Below are positions 36,995-46,336 of a stretch of 64,000 nucleotides of DNA, one piece after another. The stretch's first letter is position 1. Each line of letters opens with the position of its first letter. Made by a program: the position numbers and the translations under genes. The stretch comes from Acetobacter malorum (GTDB lineage Bacteria > Pseudomonadota > Alphaproteobacteria > Acetobacterales > Acetobacteraceae): positions 62,001 through 126,000 of the forward strand of contig NZ_LHZC01000050.1 in NCBI RefSeq assembly GCF_001580615.1. Reading direction: 5' to 3'. The notes below the pieces were generated by a model, which did no database searches, was not told the origin of the DNA, and was given only the letters and a program-made list of their open reading frames with translations.

Positions 36995-37348
36995 TTGAAA
37001 AAACTTATGGTCATTACCGTCGGGCTTCTTGCCTTTTGCGCTGAGGCCAAAGCTGACGGCACAGCCCAACTCCAACAGGTCAGTCATCAGGCTCTCTCTC
37101 ACAACCCAATACGCATGAGCCCGTCTGAGTTAAAAAAATGGCAGGATAGCGCCGTTACCATTTACGCAGATATCAGCGAAGACGGGCGTGCAATAAATTG
37201 CAGAATAACACCAAACCCTAATCCCGATTTCAATGCTGAAGCACTAAAATACTGCCAAACCGCCAGATACAAGCCTGCTATGAAAAATGGCGTTCCTGTC
37301 GTCGAGCATAACCGAAAAATCGTTCTAAGATTTCACCCTGATGATTAA
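36995..37348 (+). CDS. Exported protein with TonB-C-terminal-like domain
   Basis: 117 residues from TTG 36995, behind GGGAGGCG. The bases around this start (GGAGGCGAATTTGAAAA) are identical to those of the paralogue at 35631. It has a Sec signal (KKLMVITVGLLAFCAEAKADG) rather than a lipobox. The C-terminal domain VTIYADISEDGRAINCRI ... ALKYCQTARYKPAMKNGVPVVEH matches the paralogue, including both cysteines. The fold assignment rests on the dG / KPAxxNGxPV spacing. No TM anchor, so not a classical energy-transducing TonB. Confidence 0.65.
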   Translation: MKKLMVITVGLLAFCAEAKADGTAQLQQVSHQALSHNPIRMSPSELKKWQDSAVTIYADISEDGRAINCRITPNPNPDFNAEALKYCQTARYKPAMKNGVPVVEHNRKIVLRFHPDD

Positions 37349-37911
37349 TCGCGTTGCCTGATCTTATTGGAGCAGTCCGATTGAAGGTCCTTCATTCTGG
37401 CTGCGCTGGCACGCCCACTTATTAACAGACCCAAGCTATACGTTAGCTTTGCTTATCCACAGGGAAAGGTTCCTTCTAACCGGCAGCCACATACTCCGGC
37501 GTTCTTTTTAAGCGTAAAAGAGCTAGCGCAGGAGCACTACCGACAAGGTCGATGGAGCTATCAACCACTGTTTGTAAGCTAGTTATTTTTATTTGGGATT
37601 TTGTGGCTGACGGAGAGAGAGAGACAATCAATAATTTTAAATAATTATATGATTTACATAAATCATATATAGCGACATTCCGATGGAATACCCCTTTCTA
37701 TACCCCAACATTCACGTTGCTGCATAACATAGTAGTCAGATGGTTACGGGGACACGCAAGCGCCGATACCGACAATTACTGACATTTTCAGTATAGGTGC
37801 ATAGATCACTCAAACGCACCATGGATGCAAATGGAGGATTCGAAAAAAGCAGTGGTTTTTGGCCCTTTTTTGTGACTCCATTCCTCATAGGGAGAGTGAG
37901 GGAATGGCTGC
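37349..37911 (+). other. Intergenic region at the island boundary
   Basis: About 560 bases with no supported gene. GC content falls along it, with an A/T-rich stretch (37620-37680). The right end carries an imperfect hairpin, CCATTC-CTCA / TGAG-GGAATGG (about 37876-37907), just before the truncated transposase start and may belong to the insertion sequence's left end. Confidence 0.35.
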
Positions 37912-38205
37912 ATGAAGCAACTAGATTTCTTTGATGTTGAAGAGGGACTTGCTGGGCTGAGCGGGCTTAGTGATCAGCTCGAAGCATTTTCCCGGACTGT
38001 GGATTTCGAAGCATTTCGTCCTGACCTAGATAAAGCTCTGGCCTATGCAGACGGTAGTAGAGGCGATCGTCCACCGTTTGATCCGGTGCTGATGTTCAAA
38101 ATCCTAGTGATCCAGACGCTGAACAATCTGTCCGACGAACGGACGGAATACCTGATCAATGAGCGTCTCTCCTTCATGCGCTTTTTAGGGCCAATCGACA
38201 TTTAG
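37912..38205 (+). pseudogene. IS5-family transposase, N-terminal fragment
   Basis: 97 codons encoding only the N-terminal DUF772 region of an IS5-type transposase: RPDLDKALAYADGSRGDRPPFDPVLMFKILVIQTLNNLSDERTEYLINERLSFMRFLG. The catalytic DDE portion is missing; the frame stops at TAG shortly after and the following sequence is unrelated. It marks the left edge of the low-GC block. Confidence 0.8.
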
Positions 38206-38317
38206 GATCCCCATCACCCTCTCCTCCTATCAACACGGAGACCTATGAAGCAGCGATTAGCCTATTTGGGAATCCTGAATGTCGATTAGCCATAGCGGGC
38301 TTAAACGGTAACCCGGC

Positions 38318-39811
38318 TTATTTATTCTTGTATTTATATGTAATAAGACCAAAAACAGACGCAACAACCATAAAAATAATCGGAAAATAATGTAGATACC
38401 AGTGGGTATTGCCGGGGTCAAAAACAGACAATCTTGGCCACGCCACATTAACAAGTAGAAGAGCCCCAATAACAACAGCAACAAAATTAATGATAAGCCC
38501 TTTACTCCGTCCCAAATAAAAATACTCCATACCCCCTGAGACAGGGTTAACACCCTTGATGCGTAAAATAAGCATAGGGAGGGTAACCAACAAATAAGCA
38601 AAATAAATTGTAACAGTCGTAACAGAACACAAAGCACTAAAAATAGCGGAGTCACCGTAAGACAGCCACAACAGTGCTATAGCCAGCACAGTTACTACGA
38701 GTGTTGCAACCCAAGGTGTTCCGGTTCTGACTGATACGCGTGTCAAAAAAGGAGACAGAGGCAACGCACCATCGCGCGCCATCGAAAACATAACTCTTGC
38801 TGCCGCGTTTTGAATGGCAAGAGTGGCAGAGAGAATGGAAATTGCGACCATTGCAAACAGTACGTGCCCTGCAAAACCACCTGTTACAGCAGCCAAAACA
38901 TAGGAAACACCATCTTTGGCCAAATTGCCGTCTGTTAACGATGGCGCGGCCATAAGAGCCCCCATGACCATAAGAGCCCCGCCAAAAAATGAAACCATAA
39001 GACACTGAATAATAGCTTTGGGCGTGGTGCGTCGTGGGTCATTGGTTTCTTCTGAGAGCTCTGCTGCGCTATCAAACCCATACATGACATAGGCCGCCAT
39101 TAAGGTAGATGACAAAAAACTCCAGAATGTGGGTGATTGCACTCCGCCGCCCAGCACAACAGACGGGCCACGACTGGTATGGGTAAACAAAACAACAAGC
39201 AGGATAATCAAACCGATTATTTCACAATACACACCGATTGCTGTTGCCGTAGCTGCTGCCCGCACCCCTAGGGAAGAGATTAGGGAGCAAATAGCAATGG
39301 CCACTGTTCCTAAAATAACAGCATTGGCCGCCCCTGTTGGCGAACCCAAGGCTGTATCACCCCCAAGAACCTGAAAGCCAATCCAGACACTTGGCAACAC
39401 AGATTGCATGGCAATAGCAATGGCCGCCACACTCATAATATAGCCAAGCAGCATAAACCAGCCCGCAGACCAGCCTATGCTGTCATTGGATAAACGCCGA
39501 GACCATTGGTACACCGCTCCGGCCACAGGATAAGAAGCAGCAAGTTCTGCAAAGCAGAGCGCAGTAGAAAACTGGCCGATAAAAACGATCGGCCATGTCC
39601 AGAAAAAAAGCGGACCACCAAAGCCATAACCCGTAGCAAAAAGTTCGAAAATTGTCGATAAAATAGATACAAATGAAAAACCAGATGCAAAAGATGCAAA
39701 TGGCCCTAATTCTCTGCGCAATTCCTGACCATAGCCAAACTGCGCAAGATCTTCCGCCCCAGAGAGCTCAGATACAGCTTTAACAGAAGACATTTTTTGA
39801 GAACATGACAT
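38318..39811 (-). CDS. APC-superfamily amino acid/amine permease
   Basis: 497-residue 12-TM permease of the amino acid-polyamine-organocation family. Typical features: ELRRELGPFASFASGFSFVSI at the N-terminus, FAELAASYPVAGAVYQWSRRL (helix 2-3 region), GFDSAAELSEETNDPRRTTPKAI (~260), and FSMARDGALPLSPFLTRVS (~352). ATG 39811 is preferred (GAGGG upstream); 7 codons of open frame precede it. Permeases of this kind accompany urea-carboxylase/guanidine genes in other bacteria, and here one lies downstream of that operon in the same orientation, so guanidine or a related cation is a possible substrate (inference). Confidence 0.88.
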   Translation of the reverse strand: MSCSQKMSSVKAVSELSGAEDLAQFGYGQELRRELGPFASFASGFSFVSILSTIFELFATGYGFGGPLFFWTWPIVFIGQFSTALCFAELAASYPVAGAVYQWSRRLSNDSIGWSAGWFMLLGYIMSVAAIAIAMQSVLPSVWIGFQVLGGDTALGSPTGAANAVILGTVAIAICSLISSLGVRAAATATAIGVYCEIIGLIILLVVLFTHTSRGPSVVLGGGVQSPTFWSFLSSTLMAAYVMYGFDSAAELSEETNDPRRTTPKAIIQCLMVSFFGGALMVMGALMAAPSLTDGNLAKDGVSYVLAAVTGGFAGHVLFAMVAISILSATLAIQNAAARVMFSMARDGALPLSPFLTRVSVRTGTPWVATLVVTVLAIALLWLSYGDSAIFSALCSVTTVTIYFAYLLVTLPMLILRIKGVNPVSGGMEYFYLGRSKGLIINFVAVVIGALLLVNVAWPRLSVFDPGNTHWYLHYFPIIFMVVASVFGLITYKYKNK

Positions 39812-39932
39812 CAGTTTACCCTCGACAAGCAATCATAACAACACTGAACATGGGAGCAGACCTAAAAGAACAAAGAGCATCATGCAGAAACTAACTATAC
39901 CAAACATTTTGCAGGAAGAATGATACAACGGG

Positions 39933-39976
39933 GTAAAAAACCACCACTTTTACACACGTCAAAAAAGGATGGTTTT
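39933..39976 (-). terminator. Probable terminator after the TPR-sulfotransferase gene
   Basis: On the minus strand AAAACCA (39976-39970) and TGGTTTT (39943-39937) pair across a ~26-base loop and the 3' arm runs into T residues. It starts at the base following the gene's stop. Confidence 0.5.
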
Positions 39977-41566
39977 CTACAATGTAATTCCTGCCTGCTC
40001 CAAAATATGACGTGCAGGCATTAAATCTTCCTCATGCTGCTTCCAACGTTCTAAAGCATCTCGGTAAAGTGGACGGCGCACCTGAGCCGCGCTCGGTGTA
40101 GACACTGCGGCATTGTTCTTATGAAAAGAAAGGCAGGCATCGTTCCAGCTTAAACCGCAATGTTCGAGAATACTCCTCGTGATGTTTTCTTGGTCTAGAA
40201 CAATATTTTCATACTGCACCTCCAAGATACGCTCCGGTATTTCCTGTTGCCAAAAACGCATTAATCTATCAAAACGCACGTAATATCTGGCAATATCCTC
40301 TATGCTATAGCTGTAGTCGTAATAACGTGATGTTGTAGCAAATAGGTTTTTGAAATTACTTAAAACGGTATCCATCGGATGTCTGCGCAGGCAAATAATA
40401 CGTGCAGAGGGCAGCGCTCTGGCGATAAGCCCTGCATACATAAAGTTGCCGGGAAATTTGTCGCTAAACCGCATGCCTTGTGCTGGCAAATGTGAGCGTG
40501 CACGCGCAATATAGTCGCGCCCTATCATACCAAGGTTTTTATCTGCAGCTTTCGCAATTGTCTCCACATCCAGAACCAATCTGGTTCTGACACCAGAGGC
40601 GGCTTTGACTGCGATGGGAAAAGCCTGAAGTTCACCAGCGCTCACCATATCTGGATGAGAGGAAATAATACGATCCACCAAGGTTGTACCTGTTCGTGGC
40701 ATACCTATAATAAAAACCGGTTCCTCTACAGGCGCATTATTGACGGGCGCTTGAGCATAAAGCGGCCAATTTTGTTCTATAGCATCAAAAATTTTTTCAT
40801 CCTGCTCAATGCTATACGCCAACTGCTTTTTATGTGCTTTGTTGGCATCAAACAAAAACTGAAAAGACTCCTTTGCCTGCCCAATTTCTTCGAGTTCTTT
40901 TGACAGCGCATAACCCAGCAGTAAACGCGCTTCTGGGTCTTCTGCCCGAGCTAGTGTTGCGCGTAAACGGGGCACATGGTTACGCTCTGCAGTTTGCCGC
41001 CGCAACCCACTCAAACCGTGGTGAGCCCGTGCATTATCAGGAGCACGGGCTATAAGGGCCTCAAAAGCCTTATCCGCCTCATCTATCCGCCCAACAAAGC
41101 TTAAAGCTACTGCCCAATTATAAAAAAATGCTGTATTACTTGGCGCACCACGGGTTGCCGCTTCAAAATGTGCGAGAGATGCCGCGTGCATACCTAAACG
41201 CGAATAGGCACAGCCTATTGTATCGCGCGTTATAGCATCAGATTCTTTGCCAGTGTTTAAGCAAGCTTCGGCTTCCTGCAACGCAGCTAAGGCATCTGCA
41301 TCGCGCCGCAATAGTAAAAAAACACGTGCTAGCTGGGCGCAACCTTCCACAGAGGGTTCAAAACCAACAGATGTTTCTAAAAGATCTTTTCCTGAACGTA
41401 TGTTTCCCCTTGTCATTTCACAAACACCGAGCAGAAAATATGCAGCGGCTGAACGAGCATCTTGCGCCAAGACGGCCATGGCAAGAGATTGTGTTTTTGG
41501 CACGTTGCCCTGTTCAAGCGCGCTACGAGCCTGCTTAAGGTTGCTGAGAAGAAAATTCGGCATCAT
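39977..41566 (-). CDS. TPR-repeat sulfotransferase family protein
   Basis: 529-residue cytoplasmic fusion. Residues ~1-250 are tetratricopeptide repeats (for example SAAAYFLLGVCEMTRGNIRSGKDLLETS and TAFFYNWAVALSFVGRIDEADKAFEAL). Residues ~275-500 are a PAPS-dependent sulfotransferase domain with the 5'-phosphosulfate loop FIIGMPRTGTTLVDRIISSHP at ~278-298 and the later RLICLRRHPMDTVLSN-like segment ARIICLRRHPMDTVLSNFKNLFA. The family transfers sulfate to carbohydrates, lipids or peptides; the acceptor here is unknown. Lower GC than backbone genes. Confidence 0.88.
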   Translation of the reverse strand: MMPNFLLSNLKQARSALEQGNVPKTQSLAMAVLAQDARSAAAYFLLGVCEMTRGNIRSGKDLLETSVGFEPSVEGCAQLARVFLLLRRDADALAALQEAEACLNTGKESDAITRDTIGCAYSRLGMHAASLAHFEAATRGAPSNTAFFYNWAVALSFVGRIDEADKAFEALIARAPDNARAHHGLSGLRRQTAERNHVPRLRATLARAEDPEARLLLGYALSKELEEIGQAKESFQFLFDANKAHKKQLAYSIEQDEKIFDAIEQNWPLYAQAPVNNAPVEEPVFIIGMPRTGTTLVDRIISSHPDMVSAGELQAFPIAVKAASGVRTRLVLDVETIAKAADKNLGMIGRDYIARARSHLPAQGMRFSDKFPGNFMYAGLIARALPSARIICLRRHPMDTVLSNFKNLFATTSRYYDYSYSIEDIARYYVRFDRLMRFWQQEIPERILEVQYENIVLDQENITRSILEHCGLSWNDACLSFHKNNAAVSTPSAAQVRRPLYRDALERWKQHEEDLMPARHILEQAGITL

Positions 41567-41740
41567 GACAGCCTATTCTTGCAGCATACTGATATTCCTG
41601 CGCTCTTTACCCTAAAAGGGGCATTATGAGCGACGGGCAATGTCGGCATCTATTTTATACTCCCTTAAGTGATAGCTACGTGAAGGAAAAGACTTATTCT
41701 ATTTTGTTAGTCAATAGATTTTTATAATATTGATCTGTCC

Positions 41741-42667
41741 TCACTTAGTCATTGTTGCCATAGCAATAGCTGCGGCTGATGTTCTGTTTTCAATACCAAG
41801 TTTAACAAAGATCTGCTCAAGATGTTTGTTGACCGTGCGTGGGCTGATGTTCAAGATAATACTCACGTCTCTGTTAGACTTACCCTTGCTGATCCAGAGC
41901 AATACTTGTGCCTCACGCACCGTAAGCCCAAGGCGTGTTTCAAGCAAACGCTCCTCGTCACCTGGGCGTTTTAATAAAAGCGATATTGCGTTTATGCTGT
42001 CATCCATTGTCCCCATCAACACACACTCTATCACCCCACCAGCAACCTCTATTGTTTGCCGCATCGCAAGGGAGCGCTGCTGGAGGAGGTTGATGATGAC
42101 GGCACGCAGTGGCTCTGGCAGAGGCTGATTAATGGCCCAACCGGGAAAAGCACTAGTTAAAACAACAGCGGACTGTGGGGTGTGCCACAACAAGATGCCC
42201 TGATTATCGACACCAACGGTTGGGCGGTGACCAAAATCGAGTGCCTGCGTAACAGCCTGCCCTGTTCTGGCATTGTGCAAATGTACATGTACACGTGCCA
42301 CCAGTTCGTTCACATCAACCGGCTTACGAATATAATCAACGCCCCCCGCTTTAAGGCCCTGCACAACGTGCTCAGTTCCGGTCAGGCCTGTCATAAAAAT
42401 AACCGGCACATGAGTAAACGTTGGATCGGCCCGTAGCCGCCGCGTAACCTCAAAACCATCTAGACCCGGCATTAACCCATCCATCATAATAATATTGGGC
42501 ACCACCTTCTTAAGAAGGTCCAGTGCCGCAAAACCATCACGAGCTATAAGCACGGTCATGCCTGCTTCCTCCAGTGCAGCTGTCACAAAATGCAGTGACT
42601 GAGGCATATCATCGACAACCAGAACACATGGCTGTGCTCTTTCTGTCAGTTGATCATAATTCGGCAT
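41741..42667 (-). CDS. LuxR/NarL-type response regulator
   Basis: 308 residues: receiver domain at ~12-130 with acidic pair at 19-20, phospho-acceptor Asp63 in IIMMDGLMPGLDG and Lys in YIRKPVD. A ~100-residue middle region is not recognised. The C-terminal LuxR HTH (~235-303) reads LGLTVREAQVLLWISKGKSNRDVSIILNISPRTVNKHLEQIFVKLGI. Overlaps the upstream kinase gene by 14 bases, so they form a pair. Its position after the guanidine operon suggests control of that operon or of the downstream permease (inference). Confidence 0.88.
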   Translation of the reverse strand: MPNYDQLTERAQPCVLVVDDMPQSLHFVTAALEEAGMTVLIARDGFAALDLLKKVVPNIIMMDGLMPGLDGFEVTRRLRADPTFTHVPVIFMTGLTGTEHVVQGLKAGGVDYIRKPVDVNELVARVHVHLHNARTGQAVTQALDFGHRPTVGVDNQGILLWHTPQSAVVLTSAFPGWAINQPLPEPLRAVIINLLQQRSLAMRQTIEVAGGVIECVLMGTMDDSINAISLLLKRPGDEERLLETRLGLTVREAQVLLWISKGKSNRDVSIILNISPRTVNKHLEQIFVKLGIENRTSAAAIAMATMTK

Positions 42668-44372
42668 CGTTAATTGCTCTGGTTATTGCTGCCAGGTCAA
42701 AGTCACGCACATACCGTTTTATTATCGCAATAAATATTCTATCAGATTCCGTTTCGATTGCGAGAGAATTCAGCACGTTTTCCACGCCTCGAACATGCCC
42801 CAGCTCTGATGCTTGGCGAATTTTGTGGAAAGACTGTCGAATTTTCGATGAAAGACCCGAAAAATAATCGTTAGAAAAATCAGGTATGTCGATTTCCACC
42901 TCATCGTCATTCACGTAAATCCACTCTAGGTGTAGTACGTGGCCGATAGTGGTGAGTAAGGTGTTACTATCAACGGGTTTTGTAACAAAAGCATCATAAT
43001 CTGCGGCTCTGTCTGCATCTGCATTTAGTTCGGCATTGCAGGCAGAAACTATAATGATAGCTGGTTTGCGTGGGTGTTCTGAGCGTATTTTAGCCGCCGT
43101 TACCAGATCGTTTTCACCGGGCATTTTCACGCTCAGCAGCACCATATCTGGGTGGAATTGCGCCACGGCGTGAAGGCCTGAAAGGCCGTCATACGCTTGA
43201 TGCACACCAAAGCCTAGCGGCACCAACAAGGCCTCCAGAAAGTCACGCTGGAGCGCATCATTATCGACCACCAGCACGGAAAGCGGTTTGCCTCTATACC
43301 CTACAATCTGACCTTTAGAGGGCGCGGGTTCTGCTGTGTCGGACAGGTTATGAACGATGGGCAGCATAATTCTGAGGCAAAATGTGCTCCCAACACCCAC
43401 CTGACTGTCTACTGTGATCTCGCCTCCCAACATCTGCGTAAGCACTCGTGTTATGGCAAGGCCAAGTCCTATGCCGGGCTTGCCCCGAATTTGCGCACCG
43501 CAACCACGTTCAAAAGGTTCAAACACACGCTCCAGATCATCTGTGGCAATGCCTGCCCCTGTGTCATTCACGTCAATCCGCGCCACCTCATTTCGATAGT
43601 GCACGGAAAGCGTTACGCAGCCTTCATCTGTATATTTAATGGCGTTTGAAAGGAGGTTTACGAGAATTTGGCGAAGCCGTTTTTCATCTGTCCTGATCGT
43701 GGTTGGTAATGGATCATGTGCAATGAAGTCTAGTTTAAGACCTCTTGCTTGTGCTTGTACCCGAAACATCATGATAACATGTTCAAGCAAGTCTCGTATT
43801 GAAACAACGTCTGACTGGACTTCTACATGTTTGCTTTCTATTTTTGAAACTTCCAGCAGGGCCTCGACAAGGCTTGTTAGATACTCGGTTGATTGACGAA
43901 TAACAGCCCCAGCTTCTTTGGGGGGAAACGGGTTGCCACGCTCTAACAGTTGGGCATAGCCATAAATGGTATTTAGTGGTGAGCGAACATCATGACTGAC
44001 AGAGACCAGATAACGTGTTTTTGCTTCATTAGCGGCAAGAGCGGCATCGTGCGCTCTACGTAGGGCCGTCTGCGCTCTGGTGCTCTCATCAAGCTCTGCT
44101 TTTAACGCATTGAAGCGGTTTTGCGCCTCTACCTCTGCTGTGCGGTGGCGTTTTTCTTGTAACACCAACTGCCATATACCAACCCCTGCCTGCAGGCAGA
44201 GGCAAAGAATAACACTCACACTATACCAGATGAGTGTAGCCCACCCCACCAAAACCACACCACACCAAAACACGGCCCCAAACAAAACAACAGCAAGAAA
44301 ACACGCAGTAAGTAGCATTGTCGCAATAAGCAACCAATGCTGTTTCTCCCACATTTTTTTGCGTATCTTCAT
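42654..44372 (-). CDS. Hybrid sensor histidine kinase with degenerate receiver
   Basis: 572 residues. Two TM helices at ~13-30 and ~34-70 with almost no periplasmic loop, a coiled linker, H-box with His127 in YLVSVSHDVRSPLNTIYGYAQLLERG, N-box ILVNLLSNAIKYTDEG (~225), and G-boxes DTGAGIATDDLERVFEPFERG and GIGLGLAITRVLTQML. A receiver domain follows (~358-480), but the phospho-acceptor position is Ser414 (HPDMVLLSVKMPGEND) instead of Asp; the acidic VVDND and Lys of VTKPVD are kept. A C-terminal helical tail (~490-572) may be Hpt-like, but I see no clear Hpt His. Pairs with the overlapping LuxR regulator. Confidence 0.88.
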   Translation of the reverse strand: MKIRKKMWEKQHWLLIATMLLTACFLAVVLFGAVFWCGVVLVGWATLIWYSVSVILCLCLQAGVGIWQLVLQEKRHRTAEVEAQNRFNALKAELDESTRAQTALRRAHDAALAANEAKTRYLVSVSHDVRSPLNTIYGYAQLLERGNPFPPKEAGAVIRQSTEYLTSLVEALLEVSKIESKHVEVQSDVVSIRDLLEHVIMMFRVQAQARGLKLDFIAHDPLPTTIRTDEKRLRQILVNLLSNAIKYTDEGCVTLSVHYRNEVARIDVNDTGAGIATDDLERVFEPFERGCGAQIRGKPGIGLGLAITRVLTQMLGGEITVDSQVGVGSTFCLRIMLPIVHNLSDTAEPAPSKGQIVGYRGKPLSVLVVDNDALQRDFLEALLVPLGFGVHQAYDGLSGLHAVAQFHPDMVLLSVKMPGENDLVTAAKIRSEHPRKPAIIIVSACNAELNADADRAADYDAFVTKPVDSNTLLTTIGHVLHLEWIYVNDDEVEIDIPDFSNDYFSGLSSKIRQSFHKIRQASELGHVRGVENVLNSLAIETESDRIFIAIIKRYVRDFDLAAITRAINDAEL

Positions 44373-44471
44373 GCCATTACCTGCCTTGTATGCACGCTAT
44401 TACAATACTTACCTAACGTAGCTCCCCACGCCAATGATAAAGGCTATTGCAGACCCATTTTTAAGACTATT

Positions 44472-44492
44472 CAATGAATCATTACTTCATTG
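44472..44492. repeat. Perfect 7-bp inverted repeat upstream of the kinase gene
   Basis: CAATGAA (44472-44478) and TTCATTG (44486-44492) with a 7-base spacer, in the 145-base gap between the allophanate hydrolase stop and the kinase start. No T-run follows on the minus strand, so it may be an operator rather than a terminator. Confidence 0.3.
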
Positions 44493-44517
44493 GAAATGGA
44501 GCCGAACCCGCCTCGCT

Positions 44518-46332
44518 TTATGAAGCGCGTGACTTCAGCCATGCACGCCACCCCCCCCAACTGGTAATTTCCTGTGCGTCGGCAAGGGCATAGCCATCAC
44601 AGACAAAGCCTGTCTCCCATGAGCCATCTGCCAGTTCCACTTTACCAAGGGCTAATGGGGCTGGAATGTTGGTTAAGAAAGACCCAAGCTCTGCTGAGGG
44701 CACTTCCCACACTTCTACTTCAATGGCCTGCCCGCCTTCGCTAGCGCGTACCATGGCAGGGCGCATAGGCGGCCCACCCGGCAAGGCATATAGGCGGTAA
44801 TGCGCAGAGGTTGTGGTGGCAGAGACCAAACGCCCCTGCCGCTCACGCAGTTGCCAGTTAAGCGGCAAACCTTCCAGATGGGCACCGCAAACAACAACGC
44901 GAGCTCTGTCATTACTTGCCCGGCGCATTTTACCTACAGAATCCGGCAGTGTGTTGCCGCCCACCAGCGCTAACTTGGTAGTATGCTGGAATTTGTTGGC
45001 AACAGACAGAAGGTACTGATCTGTAAATACCCGCCCAAACAACGTAATGCCCCATGGTAGGCCATTGGTCATAAAACTGGCAGGCACGGCTACAGCAGCG
45101 TAGTCCAGCAGGTTCATGAAGTTGGTGTACCAGCCCAATTTTGAATTGGCCGCAACAGGTTCCCTATACAAGTCATTAAGGGTAACCGGGTGGGGCATGG
45201 AAGGGGTTATTACAAAGTCGAGGTCAGCCATCAGGGCATCACACACCATTTTTAGGTGTTGCAGCCGGTATAAGGCCTTGAAGTGATCGAGTGCTGAATA
45301 ATGCGGTGCTTTTTCAAGAACATCATGAATAACCGGCAAAACGGCTTCTGGGGTTTTTGTTATTAATGGACCCGCAACCAGGTAACGCTCTGCCACCCAT
45401 GGCCCTTCATACAGTAAGCGGGCGGCTTCCAAAAATGGAGAAAAATCTAAGGAGACTTCTGTTCCACCCATGTTTTTGAGTTTGGCGATAGAGGCGGCAA
45501 AGAGTGCTGCGCTTTCATCATCACCAAAAAATTCTGTTACTTTTGGCACACCAAACCGAAAACCCGGTTCAATGTCACCAAAGGCTGTTGCATCGTTCCA
45601 TGCCGGGTTGTGGCGGCTAAAATCATCACGGGGGTCGTGCCGGGCAACCAACCCCAGTAAGCGGCTGGCTTCTGCCGCCGTAGCGGTAAAAAGGGTCGTG
45701 CAATCAAGCGTGCGACAGGCAGGCACAACACCAGCTGTTGAAATAAGTCCTTTACTGGCTTTAAGGCCAACCAGATTATTATACGCCGCAGGAATACGCC
45801 CACTACCGGCTGTATCTGTACCCAAAGAGAAACTGGCCACACCCAACGCAACCGCCAATGCAGAGCCCGCACTTGACCCGCCTGAAGGATACTCCGGCAG
45901 AACACTGTTTTTGCAGATACCGTAGGGGGAGCGTGTGCCGTTAAGCCCTGTTGCAAATTGATCCAGATTGGCTTTTCCTACAGGTAAAGCCCCTAATTCA
46001 ATTAGCTGTTCAACAATGGTCGCACTTTCCTTAGGCATATAGGCAAAAGCCGGGCACGCGGCTGTGGTTGCAACACCTTTTAGGTCAATATTATCTTTTA
46101 TAACAAACGGAATACCATAAAGCGGTTTGGTTTTGGCTGCCGGATTTTCAAGTCTTTCCAGATAAGGCTCGAGTTCTGCTTCATCTAGAATATGTATAAA
46201 TAGATTAAATTCTGCATTCAGTTTTGTCGCACGGCGTTTCAGCTGTGCCATCAGGTCGCGCGGGGTTATGTCGCCGCGAGTATAAGCTGCGGAAAGACTA
46301 TCAATATGTAAATTAGGAAAATCGTTTTTCAT
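44518..46332 (-). CDS. atzF: Allophanate hydrolase
   Basis: 604-residue enzyme that hydrolyses allophanate to CO2 and ammonia, the final step after urea or guanidine carboxylation. N-terminal amidase-signature domain (~1-440): catalytic Lys in YGIPFVIKDNIDLKG (~73), Gly/Ser motif YPSGGSSAGSALAVALGVASFSLGTDTAGS (~148-178). The C-terminal ~140-residue AtzF domain (from ~460) has AVFGAHLEGLPLNWQL-type sequence (VVCGAHLEGLPLNWQLRERQGRLV) and ends in GWRAWLKSR. Lies 4 bases after the stop of the carboxylase gene, so the two are co-translated. Confidence 0.94.
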   Translation of the reverse strand: MKNDFPNLHIDSLSAAYTRGDITPRDLMAQLKRRATKLNAEFNLFIHILDEAELEPYLERLENPAAKTKPLYGIPFVIKDNIDLKGVATTAACPAFAYMPKESATIVEQLIELGALPVGKANLDQFATGLNGTRSPYGICKNSVLPEYPSGGSSAGSALAVALGVASFSLGTDTAGSGRIPAAYNNLVGLKASKGLISTAGVVPACRTLDCTTLFTATAAEASRLLGLVARHDPRDDFSRHNPAWNDATAFGDIEPGFRFGVPKVTEFFGDDESAALFAASIAKLKNMGGTEVSLDFSPFLEAARLLYEGPWVAERYLVAGPLITKTPEAVLPVIHDVLEKAPHYSALDHFKALYRLQHLKMVCDALMADLDFVITPSMPHPVTLNDLYREPVAANSKLGWYTNFMNLLDYAAVAVPASFMTNGLPWGITLFGRVFTDQYLLSVANKFQHTTKLALVGGNTLPDSVGKMRRASNDRARVVVCGAHLEGLPLNWQLRERQGRLVSATTTSAHYRLYALPGGPPMRPAMVRASEGGQAIEVEVWEVPSAELGSFLTNIPAPLALGKVELADGSWETGFVCDGYALADAQEITSWGGWRAWLKSRAS

Positions 46333-46336
46333 GAGT

